Source: Variovorax sp. 679 (lineage in GTDB: Bacteria; Pseudomonadota; Gammaproteobacteria; Burkholderiales; Burkholderiaceae_C). From it: a stretch of 64,000 bases of DNA. The notes below the pieces were generated by a model that was not told the DNA's origin, did not search any database, and was given only the letters and a program-made list of their open reading frames with translations. Position numbers and translations under genes: made by a program. The stretch covers positions 110,752 through 174,751 of the forward strand of contig NZ_RXFS01000014.1 of NCBI RefSeq assembly GCF_003952185.1. The letters run 5' to 3'. Below, in pieces: positions 49,072 to 56,446 of the stretch. The first letter of the stretch is position 1; each line of letters opens with the position of its first letter.

Positions 49072-49854
49072 TCAGTGCGGCCCGGCGCCGCGCAGCAGCT
49101 CTTTCTGCGACCGTATTCCCAGTCGGCGGAACGCGCGGTACTGGTGGGTGCGCACCGTCGTCAGCTCCACGCCGATCTCGCGCGCGGCTTCCTTGGCGGT
49201 CTTGCCCGCCATCAGGTGGCCGATGACCTCGCGCTCGCGCAGGCTCAATCTCAGCAGCCGCGAGGCGAGGGCCGGCTCCACCGCCTCTCGCACGGCCACG
49301 GCGCTACGACCGTGCGCGGCGGTGGCGTCGGCCAGCAGCGTGGCGTGCGCCTCGATGCGCGCGAAGTCCGCCGCATCGAACTCCGGCTGCGCGAGGCTGC
49401 GATAGAAGCTCACCGCCACGCGCTGCCCGGTGGGCTGCAGCAACAGCACCGAGGCGCGCTCGCGGATGCCCACGTCGCCGTAGCAGGCGGCGCGGTATTC
49501 CGGGTCGGCCACTTCGTCGGCGCGCTGGTGGCCCAGCCACAGCTGGGCGCGCTTCGGCAGCTTGCGCGCCGCGAGCCAGGCCATGTTCGGGTCGAGCAGG
49601 TCGAAGCGCTGCGCCACGTAGCGCTCGGTCGTGCGCTCGGCCGTGCTGCCGTAGCTGCTCGCGGCCGACACCGCCTCGATGCGCCCCGCCGCGTCCACCA
49701 CGAACACGGTGCAGAAGGTCACCGGCATCACGCGCTGCATGGCCCCGAGATAGCTGCTGGCCAGGTGCGGCGTACCCACGCCGGAGAGCACGTCGCCGAC
49801 CACGGCCGCGGCCAGCGCCGTGTCTTCGGCAGGGTGGATGCGCCAGCGTCTCAT
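49072..49854 (-). CDS. LuxR-family transcriptional regulator
   Basis: A 260-residue regulator. The C-terminal LuxR helix-turn-helix (about 196-255) has LSLREREVIGHLMAGKTAKEAAREIGVELTTVRTHQYRAFRRLGI in family-typical order (motif split: LREREVIGHL, KEAAREIGV, TVRTHQYRA). The N-terminal 180 residues form a possible PAS/GAF-like sensing domain (TFCTVFVVDAAGRIEAVSAA) without a receiver Asp. It is divergent from the FAD monooxygenase gene, which it probably regulates. Its leader has no purine-rich ribosome site; the mRNA just before ATG 49854 is almost pure pyrimidine. Confidence 0.9.
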   Translation of the reverse strand: MRRWRIHPAEDTALAAAVVGDVLSGVGTPHLASSYLGAMQRVMPVTFCTVFVVDAAGRIEAVSAASSYGSTAERTTERYVAQRFDLLDPNMAWLAARKLPKRAQLWLGHQRADEVADPEYRAACYGDVGIRERASVLLLQPTGQRVAVSFYRSLAQPEFDAADFARIEAHATLLADATAAHGRSAVAVREAVEPALASRLLRLSLREREVIGHLMAGKTAKEAAREIGVELTTVRTHQYRAFRRLGIRSQKELLRGAGPH

Positions 49855-49858
49855 GCGT

Positions 49859-49893
49859 GGGGGGTGGGGGAGTAGGGGGAATAAGAGGGAGGG
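49859..49893 (+). other. G-run tract between luxR-type and monooxygenase genes
   Basis: Five runs of three or more G (49859-49864, 49866-49870, 49875-49879, 49887-49889, 49891-49893) with short spacers fit a G-quadruplex pattern on the plus strand. The complementary C-rich strand forms the leader of the LuxR-type mRNA, directly before its start codon. Confidence 0.6.
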
Positions 49894-49961
49894 ATTCGGG
49901 TAAGTACCTCGTACGAAGTTATGACATTGCCGCCTCTTGCGCATCGGGACAATCCCGTCGG

Positions 49962-51710
49962 ATGACGAACTCCCCCGCTGCCGCTCTCGGCAATGCCGCC
50001 AGCGGCCCCGTGCCTCCACCGGCAAGCGCCACCGAACTGCCGCCGTCGGTGGGCGCCTTCCACTACACGCGCTACCAGTCCCGGACACCGAAGCTCGAAC
50101 CCGGCGGCATCGAAGCCGGCAGCCATCCGGTGGTGATCGCGGGCGGCGGGCCGGTCGGCATGGCGCTCGCGCTGGGGCTCGCGAACCACGGCGTGCGCAG
50201 CGTGATCCTCGAAGCCGACGACACGGTGTGCGTGGGCAGCCGCGCGGCCTGCATCTCGCGGCGCAGCCTCGAAATCATGGAACGGCTCGGCGTGCTGCGC
50301 GCCTTCATGGACAAGGGCCTGCCCTGGACCGGCGGCCGCAGCTTCTACAAGACGGCCGAGGTGTTCCACTTCGAGATGCCGAACGACGAGCGGCAGAAGC
50401 TGCCGCCGATGATCAACCTCGAGCAGTACTACGCCGAGCACTACCTGCTCGAGGAGATCCTGCGCCGCAATGAGCGCACGCCGGGGCTCGTCGACATCCG
50501 CTGGGGCACCGAGCTCACCGGCATCGCGCAGGACGAAGAAGGCGTGACGCTCGACGTGCGCAATACCGAAGGCGCCTACCGGCTGCGCGGCCAGTGGCTC
50601 GCGGCCTGCGACGGCGGCCAGAGCTTCGTTCGCAAGGCGATGGGGCTCGCGCTCGAGGGCACGGGCTACGAGGGCCGCTACGTGATCATCGACATCGAAC
50701 TCAGGAGCGGCCATCCGACCGAGCGCCGCGCATGGTTCGATCCGCCGTGGAACCCCGGCTCGACCGTGCTGATGCACCGCCAGCCCGACGACATCTGGCG
50801 CATCGACTACCAGCTGCGCCCCGGCCAGAGCACCGAGGAGGCGCTGCAGCCGGCGGCGGTGGCCGAGTTCGTGCAGCGCCACCTCGACGCCATCGGCGAG
50901 GGCCACCTGCCGTGGAAGACGGTGTGGACTTCGGTCTACCGCGCCGGTGCGATGACGCTCGAAAGCTACCGCCACGGCCGCGTCGTGTTCGCGGGCAACG
51001 CGGCGCATGCGATGCCGATCTTCGGCGTGCGCGGGCTCAATTCGGGCTTCGACGACGCGGACAACCTCGCGTGGAAGCTGGCCTTCGTGGCCAGGGGCCT
51101 GTCGGACGCCGCGCTGCTCGACTCGTACTCGCAGGAGCGCATCGAGGCCTTCCACGTGAACGCCGAGAACGCGATGCGCAGCACCGAATTCATGTCGCCG
51201 CCCTCGCGCGGCTTCGACCTGCTGCGCGAGGCGGCGCTGTCGCTGTCGGAAGCGCATCGCGGCATCGCGCAGCTCATCAATCCGCGCCAGACGCAGGCGG
51301 TGCGCTATGCCGCCTCGCCGCTGTCGAGCAAGGGCGACGCGCTGCCCGCCGGCCCGTCGCCGGGCGAGGCGATGCCGGAGCAGCAGCTCGAACGCGGGCA
51401 TCTCACCGACTGGATCGCGCCCACCTTCACGCTGCTGGTGCTGCGGCCCGACCTCGTCGCGCTGCCGGCGGCGGACATCGAGCGGGCGCGAAAGGGCGTG
51501 CTGCCCTTCGTCGTGCGCAGCATCGCGAGCCCTGGCACAGACGGCGCCGATGCGCACGCCTCGCCCGAAGTCTTCGAGGCGCTCGGTGCGCGGGACGGCG
51601 CGGTCTACCTGCTGCGCCCCGACGGCCACGTGGCCGCGCGCTGGCATCGCCTGCCGCCCGGCGCCCTGCAACCCGCATTGGCCCGCGCGGCCCGGGAGAT
51701 TTCCGCATGA
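49962..51710 (+). CDS. FAD-dependent aromatic monooxygenase (MhpA/PheA-type)
   Basis: A 582-residue flavoprotein hydroxylase. The Rossmann motif is VVIAGGGPVGMALALGLA (about residues 61-78). The middle DG-type motif is WLAACDGGQSFVRKAMG. The second FAD motif is VVFAGNAAHAMPIFGVRGLN with GFDDADNLAWKLA. A C-terminal thioredoxin-like domain with no obvious Cys pair follows (about 480-582). Relatives hydroxylate phenolic rings such as 3-hydroxyphenylpropionate. ATG 49962 gives a Pro/Ala-rich lead-in of about 25 residues. It is followed, with a 4-bp overlap, by a DUF2783 gene and then a Bug protein, and is faced by a LuxR-type regulator: a likely aromatic-catabolism unit. Confidence 0.9.
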   Translation: MTNSPAAALGNAASGPVPPPASATELPPSVGAFHYTRYQSRTPKLEPGGIEAGSHPVVIAGGGPVGMALALGLANHGVRSVILEADDTVCVGSRAACISRRSLEIMERLGVLRAFMDKGLPWTGGRSFYKTAEVFHFEMPNDERQKLPPMINLEQYYAEHYLLEEILRRNERTPGLVDIRWGTELTGIAQDEEGVTLDVRNTEGAYRLRGQWLAACDGGQSFVRKAMGLALEGTGYEGRYVIIDIELRSGHPTERRAWFDPPWNPGSTVLMHRQPDDIWRIDYQLRPGQSTEEALQPAAVAEFVQRHLDAIGEGHLPWKTVWTSVYRAGAMTLESYRHGRVVFAGNAAHAMPIFGVRGLNSGFDDADNLAWKLAFVARGLSDAALLDSYSQERIEAFHVNAENAMRSTEFMSPPSRGFDLLREAALSLSEAHRGIAQLINPRQTQAVRYAASPLSSKGDALPAGPSPGEAMPEQQLERGHLTDWIAPTFTLLVLRPDLVALPAADIERARKGVLPFVVRSIASPGTDGADAHASPEVFEALGARDGAVYLLRPDGHVAARWHRLPPGALQPALARAAREISA

Positions 51711-51925
51711 CGACCACGACGACACCGCTCCAACCCGACGCCCGCGACCGCCTCTATGCCGAGTGCGCGCGCGCCATCAGCGAGGCGGGCGCCGAGCGCG
51801 AATCGCTGTTCCTCGCGCGGCTCGCGCTGCTGCTGTTCGAGCAGGTCGGCGACGAGGCGCGCTGCCGCGCCGCGCTGGCCGACGCCCTGCACGCGCTGCC
51901 CGTACCATCGCTGTCCGCATCCTGA
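51707..51925 (+). CDS. DUF2783-like small protein
   Basis: A 72-residue protein, probably cytoplasmic and helical (ARDRLYAECARAISEAGAER, then FLARLALLLFEQVGD). Its ATG overlaps the monooxygenase TGA (ATGA at 51707-51710), so it is translationally coupled. Short DUF2783 proteins are known beside FAD hydroxylases; the match here is from memory and position. It could stabilise or partner the monooxygenase. Confidence 0.75.
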   Translation: MTTTTTPLQPDARDRLYAECARAISEAGAERESLFLARLALLLFEQVGDEARCRAALADALHALPVPSLSAS

Positions 51926-51957
51926 TTTCTGAAATACAACCGACTGGAGACTGATCC

Positions 51958-52932
51958 ATGGATCGCCGCACCCTTCTCGCCACGCTCGCTTCCGGCGCCG
52001 CCGTGGCCGCATCGCCCTTCGCCCGCGCGCAGGAGTACCCCGCCCAGCTCGTCAAATGGGTCGTGCCCTACCCGGCGGGCGGCGGCACCGACGTGATCGC
52101 GCGCGTGCTGGCCGAATCGATGCGCCAGACGCTGGGCCAGCAGATCGTGGTCGACAACCGCCCCGGCGCATCGACCAACATCGGCGCCGACATCGTCGCC
52201 AAGAGCAAGCCCGACGGCTACACGATCCTGTCGGCCGACAACGCGGTGCTGGCCTTCAACGAGTACCTGTTCAGCAAGCTGCCCTTCAACCCCGAGAAGG
52301 ACTTCACCTACATCGGCGCCATCGGCAAGTTCCCGCTCGCACTCGTCGTGCACCCCGACTTCCCGGCCAAGAACTTCAAGGACTTCCTGGCGTATGTGAA
52401 GGCCAACCCCGGCAAGGTCAACTACGCCTCGCCCGGCAACGGTTCGCCGCACCATCTGGCGATGGAGATGTTCAAGGTGCGTACCGGCACCTTCATCACC
52501 CACATCCCGTATCGCGGCGCGGCGCCTGCCATGGCCGACGTGATGGGCGGGCAGGTGCCCTGCATGTTCCTCGACCTCGCCTCGGGCCTGTCGATCATGC
52601 AGAGCAACAAGGTGCGGGTGCTGGCCATCGGCTCGGGCGCGCGCAGCAAGCTGCTGCCCAACGTGCCGACGCTGGCCGAGGTGGGCGTGCCCAACACGGA
52701 GGTGTTCGCGTTCCAGGGCATCCTCGGCCCGGCCGGCCTGCCGGCGGCTGTGGTGAACAAGCTCAACGGCGACCTGAACAAGGCCTTCGGCACGCCGGCG
52801 GTGCAGAAGCGCTTCGAGGACTTCGGCATGGAAGCGATGCCGGGCTCGCCGGCGCAGTTCGCGGCGCTGTCGCGCGCCGAATCGAAGCGCTGGGGCCCGA
52901 TCATCAAGCAGGCTGGTATCAAGCTGGACTGA
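51958..52932 (+). CDS. Bug-family (TctC-like) tripartite tricarboxylate transporter substrate-binding protein
   Basis: A 324-residue periplasmic binding protein. The signal peptide (about 1-24) begins MDRRTLLATLASGAAVAA; its double Arg is weakly Tat-like, ending ARA. The mature start YPAQLVKWVVPYPAGGGTDVIAR is the Bug signature. ANIGADIVAKSKPDGYT-type sequence and the later FQGILGPAGLPAAVVNKLN complete the fold. These proteins bind small carboxylates, including aromatic acids, and are greatly expanded in Comamonadaceae. No membrane subunits are adjacent. It lies 32 bp after the DUF2783 gene and probably captures the substrate of the monooxygenase. Confidence 0.92.
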   Translation: MDRRTLLATLASGAAVAASPFARAQEYPAQLVKWVVPYPAGGGTDVIARVLAESMRQTLGQQIVVDNRPGASTNIGADIVAKSKPDGYTILSADNAVLAFNEYLFSKLPFNPEKDFTYIGAIGKFPLALVVHPDFPAKNFKDFLAYVKANPGKVNYASPGNGSPHHLAMEMFKVRTGTFITHIPYRGAAPAMADVMGGQVPCMFLDLASGLSIMQSNKVRVLAIGSGARSKLLPNVPTLAEVGVPNTEVFAFQGILGPAGLPAAVVNKLNGDLNKAFGTPAVQKRFEDFGMEAMPGSPAQFAALSRAESKRWGPIIKQAGIKLD

Positions 52933-52954
52933 GCTCGCCAGGAGCAGCTCTTTT

Positions 52955-53051
52955 CGCGGGACACCGCGGAACCGGCTTCGCCGGGCCGCAGGTGTCGCCC
53001 CCCGGGTAGGGGGGTGGCGCAGCGACACGAAGTGCGCGGAGCCTGGGGGCG
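52955..53051. repeat. Intergenic dispersed-repeat-like element
   Basis: A GC-rich, non-coding stretch with nested dyads: CCGGC-TTC-GCCGG (52972-52984) and GTGTCGC (52992-52998) with GCGACAC (53022-53028), enclosing runs of C and G. The layout resembles an intergenic repeat I associate with Comamonadaceae genomes, but no second copy lies in this window, so repeat status is from recall. Confidence 0.45.
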
Positions 53052-54236
53052 TTATCTTGTGTACGCCTTGCGCGAGCCGTCCTCGAAGACTTCGTCGTCG
53101 CGCTGCAGCTCGCCGTTCTCGTCCCAGGCGCGCTCGCGGGTCACGCGGCCCTTGGCGTCGAAGCTCGATTCGGCCAGCAGCGTGCCCTTCTCGCTGAAGC
53201 GCTGGTGGGTGCCCACGGGGATCTGCCGGTTGCGGCCCTGGATCTCGTAGCGGCCCAGCGCGGCGCGCTGGCCGCTGTCGTAGAACTCGGTGATCTCCAC
53301 CGTGCGCGCGTCGCCGCTGCCGCTGTAGGCCGACTTGCTGCGCGGCTGGCCGTTGAGGTAGTAGCTGTCGTCGACGATCGGCTCGCCCGCGCTGTTCCAG
53401 CGCTGGTCGCGTACCAGCGTGCCCTTTTCGGAGAAGGCCTGCTCGCGCACGCGGATGCTGGCGCGCTCCACCAGCAGGAACGCCGTCTCGCGGCGCTTGA
53501 CGCCTTCCGACGAGTAGCTCTGCTCGGTGCGCTGGTTGCCCACGATTTCGTCGAGCGCCGAGGTCTTGCCGTTGTCGTAGAAGCTCTGCGAGCGCACCCG
53601 CTTGCCCGACACGTAGGAAAGCCGCGAGCGCAGGTTGCCGCGCGCGTCGAACAGCTCGACCTGCGAGGGGCCGGTGCCCGAGAAGCCGCAGAGCTTGGCA
53701 TCGTCCACCACCGGCGCCAGCGTGGGTGCGTCGGCGCAGCGCAGGGCGGAGAGTTGGCCGTGCTCTGTGAACTCGACCGATGCGCGCTCGCTGCCGCCGC
53801 CGGTGTCGGAGTTGGGATAGAAGATCGCGCGGCGCAGCTTGCCATCGGGGTAGAAGCTGCGCACCAGGCCGCGCTCCTGGCCGTCGTCGTAGGTGGCGTC
53901 CCGCAGCACGCGGCCGGTGGGCGAGAACTCGCGCGCGCGGCCCTGCAGGTTGCCCTTGGCGTTGACGCTCTGCTCCTTGGCGAGCTTGCCCTTCTCGTAG
54001 ATGCGCACCATGCCCATCGACACGCCGTTCTGTATCTGCTCCTCGCGCTGCAGCTCGCCGGTCGTGCGGTCCTTGCAGCGCAGCAGGCCGGTCTTGCCGG
54101 CGGTGCTGCTGCCGTTGTCCGGGTTCACGCTGCGGCCGTTGAGCTCGCAGTCGAGCTGCGCGTGCGCCTGCGTGGCGCACAGCAGCGCGAAGAGTGCGGC
54201 GGCGGCGCCGCGAGGGACGATGCGGCGCGGGGTCAT
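53052..54236 (-). CDS. Exported MORN/YwqK-like repeat protein
   Basis: A 394-residue exported protein. The signal peptide (about 1-26) ends ATQAHA. The mature part consists of about a dozen 22-25-residue units of the MORN/YwqK type, such as REFSPTGRVLRDATYDDGQ, RSFYPDGKLRRAIFYPN and RFSEKGTLLAESSFDAKGR. Similar proteins are named YwqK-family antitoxins, but that label derives from Bacillus and may not apply to an exported protein. Two or three Cys pairs (DCELNGR, LLRCKD, LRCAD) may form disulphides. It starts 1 bp after the glyoxalase-fold gene stop, so the two are one operon. Confidence 0.82.
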   Translation of the reverse strand: MTPRRIVPRGAAAALFALLCATQAHAQLDCELNGRSVNPDNGSSTAGKTGLLRCKDRTTGELQREEQIQNGVSMGMVRIYEKGKLAKEQSVNAKGNLQGRAREFSPTGRVLRDATYDDGQERGLVRSFYPDGKLRRAIFYPNSDTGGGSERASVEFTEHGQLSALRCADAPTLAPVVDDAKLCGFSGTGPSQVELFDARGNLRSRLSYVSGKRVRSQSFYDNGKTSALDEIVGNQRTEQSYSSEGVKRRETAFLLVERASIRVREQAFSEKGTLVRDQRWNSAGEPIVDDSYYLNGQPRSKSAYSGSGDARTVEITEFYDSGQRAALGRYEIQGRNRQIPVGTHQRFSEKGTLLAESSFDAKGRVTRERAWDENGELQRDDEVFEDGSRKAYTR

Positions 54237-54237
54237 G

Positions 54238-54651
54238 TCACTTGTCGTATAGCGTGTCCAGGGAACGGAAGCCCTTGACCTCGATCGGGTTGCCGAACGG
54301 GTCGAAGAAGAACATCGTCCATTGCTCGCCCGGCTGGCCCTCGAAGCGTACCTGCGGCTTCAGCACGAACTCGGTGCCGGCGGCCTCGAGCCGCTTCGCC
54401 ATGGCCTGCCAGTCGGGCAGGGCGAGCGCGAGGCCGAAGTGCGGCATCGGCACCATCACGTCGCCGACTCGGCCGGTGCGGGCGGTGGCGAAGGGCTCGC
54501 CCAAGTGAAGGGAAATCTGGTGGCCGAAGAAATCGAAATCGACCCAGGTGTCGGTGCTGCGGCCTTCGGCGCAACCGAGCACGCCGCCGTAGAAGCGGCG
54601 GGCGCCGTCGAGGTCGCGGACGTTGAAGGCAAGGTGGAAGATGCTCTGCAT
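54238..54651 (-). CDS. VOC-superfamily (glyoxalase-fold) protein
   Basis: A 137-residue protein with two beta-alpha-beta-beta-beta units. The first begins FHLAFNVRDLDGARRFYGGVLG. The likely metal ligands are His7 in FHLAF, His in HQISLHLG and Glu in GNPIEVKGF. The segment FFFDPFGNPIE is typical of the group of lactoylglutathione-lyase-like or dioxygenase-like proteins. The reaction is not predictable. It is the first gene of a pair with the MORN-like protein and is divergent from the GumN-type gene, 52 bp away. Confidence 0.87.
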   Translation of the reverse strand: MQSIFHLAFNVRDLDGARRFYGGVLGCAEGRSTDTWVDFDFFGHQISLHLGEPFATARTGRVGDVMVPMPHFGLALALPDWQAMAKRLEAAGTEFVLKPQVRFEGQPGEQWTMFFFDPFGNPIEVKGFRSLDTLYDK

Positions 54652-54703
54652 GGTTTCGGATTATGGGCAGCGGTGCTGTGAGAATGCCGGACTTTCTTTC
54701 ATC

Positions 54704-55978
54704 GTGGAGCAAGCCTTGCGGATACTCCGGACCCTGGTCGCGCGTGTGCGCGACGCCCTTTTCCCTTCCGCGCCGGAACTCCGGCGCGTGCCGCTGCGGC
54801 TCCTGGCCGGCGCGTGCTGCATGTTCACCTTCGCCGCGGCGCACGCGGCTACCTGCCCGCCTTCGGCCATCGCCAGCCTCGAGAAGCCCGGTGTCGGCCT
54901 GCGCAACGGCATCGACCGCGGGGTGCTCTGGCGCATCGAGCGCGACGGCCGGACCTCGTGGCTCTACGGCACCATCCACATCGGCCGGGGCGACTGGGTG
55001 CGGCCCGGCCCGACCATCCAGAAGGCGCTGACGCAGAGCGACACGGTCGCGCTCGAACTCGACATGCGCGACGAAGCCACCGCCCGCGCCATGGCCCGCC
55101 CGGCCGATCCGGAACTGCTGGCGCGCGTGCTCAGCGGCGAGCGCGCCCGCCGGCTGGAGCGCCAGAACACCGAGGCCTGCGTGCCGCCGGGTTCGCTGTC
55201 GAAGCTGCAGCCGATCCTGCAGGTCACGGCGCTGGCCGGGCTGGTGGGGCGCGCCGACGGCCTGTATCCGGAGTTCGGCGTGGACGAGACGCTGGCGGTC
55301 GCCGCGCGCAACAACAACAAGCCGATCGTCGCCCTCGAGAATGCGGCCGACCAGCTCAAGGTGCTGACCGGCGAATCCGAATCCGAGGAGGCCGAGCAGG
55401 TCGACGCGGCGCTCGATGAGCTGGAGTCCGGCAAGCTGCGCGGCCAGCTCAAGGAACTGGCCGACGTCTGGGCGCGCAGCGACGCCGCCCGGCTCGCCCG
55501 CTATTCCGAGTGGTGCGACTGCCTCAAGACGCCCGCCGAGCAGCGGCTGCTGAAGCGCCTGCTCGACGACCGCAACCCGAACCTCGCCGACGGCATCGAG
55601 CGCCTGCACGCCAGCGGCAAGGGCGTGTTCGCGGCAGTCGGTGCGCTGCACATGATCGGCCCGCAGGGGCTGCCCACGCTGATGGCGGCACGCGGCTTCA
55701 CCGTGACGCCGGTGCTGACCAACGCCCAGGAACAGACGGCGCAGCCGATGCCAGCGCTCGCGGCGCCTGCGCCGGCGGGCAGGGCCGTGCGCGGCGGCAA
55801 GGCGGTCAAGGGACAGCGCGGGAAGGCCGCTCCTGCAGCGGCAGCCAGGGGCGGCAAGCCGGCCAGGGCGGCGCCCGCCGCGGCCAGAGGCGGAGCCAAG
55901 GCACCCGCCAAGGCCGCTCCCAGGGCGACGGCCTCCAAGGCCGCCGCCCCTGCCGCCAAGGGCAAAGTGCGCAGATAA
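54704..55978 (+). CDS. TraB/GumN-family protein with Ala/Lys-rich tail
   Basis: A 424-residue protein from GTG 54704. An N-terminal hydrophobic segment (about residues 26-43, ending AAHAAT) probably directs export. The TraB/GumN domain has LYGTIHIGRGDWV with the conserved His, then ALELDMRD. The C-terminal GVFAAVGALHMIGPQGLPTLM has the second conserved His. This family is thought to be a metalloprotease-like fold of uncertain activity. The last 70 or so residues are an Ala/Lys/Arg/Gly tail (KAAPAAAARGGKPARAAPA) unlike other family members, like the tails on the storage-cluster proteins. The start is uncertain because no ATG lies near. Confidence 0.82.
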   Translation: MEQALRILRTLVARVRDALFPSAPELRRVPLRLLAGACCMFTFAAAHAATCPPSAIASLEKPGVGLRNGIDRGVLWRIERDGRTSWLYGTIHIGRGDWVRPGPTIQKALTQSDTVALELDMRDEATARAMARPADPELLARVLSGERARRLERQNTEACVPPGSLSKLQPILQVTALAGLVGRADGLYPEFGVDETLAVAARNNNKPIVALENAADQLKVLTGESESEEAEQVDAALDELESGKLRGQLKELADVWARSDAARLARYSEWCDCLKTPAEQRLLKRLLDDRNPNLADGIERLHASGKGVFAAVGALHMIGPQGLPTLMAARGFTVTPVLTNAQEQTAQPMPALAAPAPAGRAVRGGKAVKGQRGKAAPAAAARGGKPARAAPAAARGGAKAPAKAAPRATASKAAAPAAKGKVRR

Positions 55979-55989
55979 TCGCGACCGCC

Positions 55990-56361
55990 ATGCGCGCGAT
56001 GCACCGCTCCACCCGCCTCCTCGGCCTTGTCGGCCGCTGGGTGCTGCTGTGGTTCGTGATGTCGCTGGGCGTGGCGGTGGCGTCGCCGCTGGTCAATCCA
56101 CAGGCCATGGAGCTGGTGTGCTCCGGCGCTGGCTCGATCAAGGTGGTGGTCCACACCGAAGACGGCGTGCAGGAAATGGGCGCCTCCCACATGGACTGCC
56201 CGCTGTGCGTGCTGACCGGCGCACCGCCGCCGGCTGCGGCGGCTCCCGTCTTCGATCTTCCCCTGCCGCTGGGCCGCGTGGTCCAGCCCATTCCCGCCGC
56301 GCGCCTTGCCGCGGCCACCGCGGCGCCGCTGCCGGCGCGCGGGCCCCCGGCTTTCTCCTGA
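55990..56361 (+). CDS. DUF2946-type small exported protein
   Basis: A 123-residue protein with an N-terminal hydrophobic helix (about 16-33). The family-typical HMDCPLCVL motif (about residues 65-73) has two Cys and one His suited to metal binding. A Pro/Ala-rich C-terminus follows. DUF2946 proteins are often found next to TonB receptors and copper proteins, as here. It starts 11 bp after the GumN-type gene and ends 85 bp before the receptor. A role as periplasmic copper carrier or sensor is inferred. Confidence 0.8.
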   Translation: MRAMHRSTRLLGLVGRWVLLWFVMSLGVAVASPLVNPQAMELVCSGAGSIKVVVHTEDGVQEMGASHMDCPLCVLTGAPPPAAAAPVFDLPLPLGRVVQPIPAARLAAATAAPLPARGPPAFS

Positions 56362-56446
56362 CGTTCCCGAAACCGTAGCTGCTCGCGCGCGCCCCCATGC
56401 GCGTGCGCAGCCTGTCCGGCTTGAAGTCCCGTGGAGAAGGTTCCTC

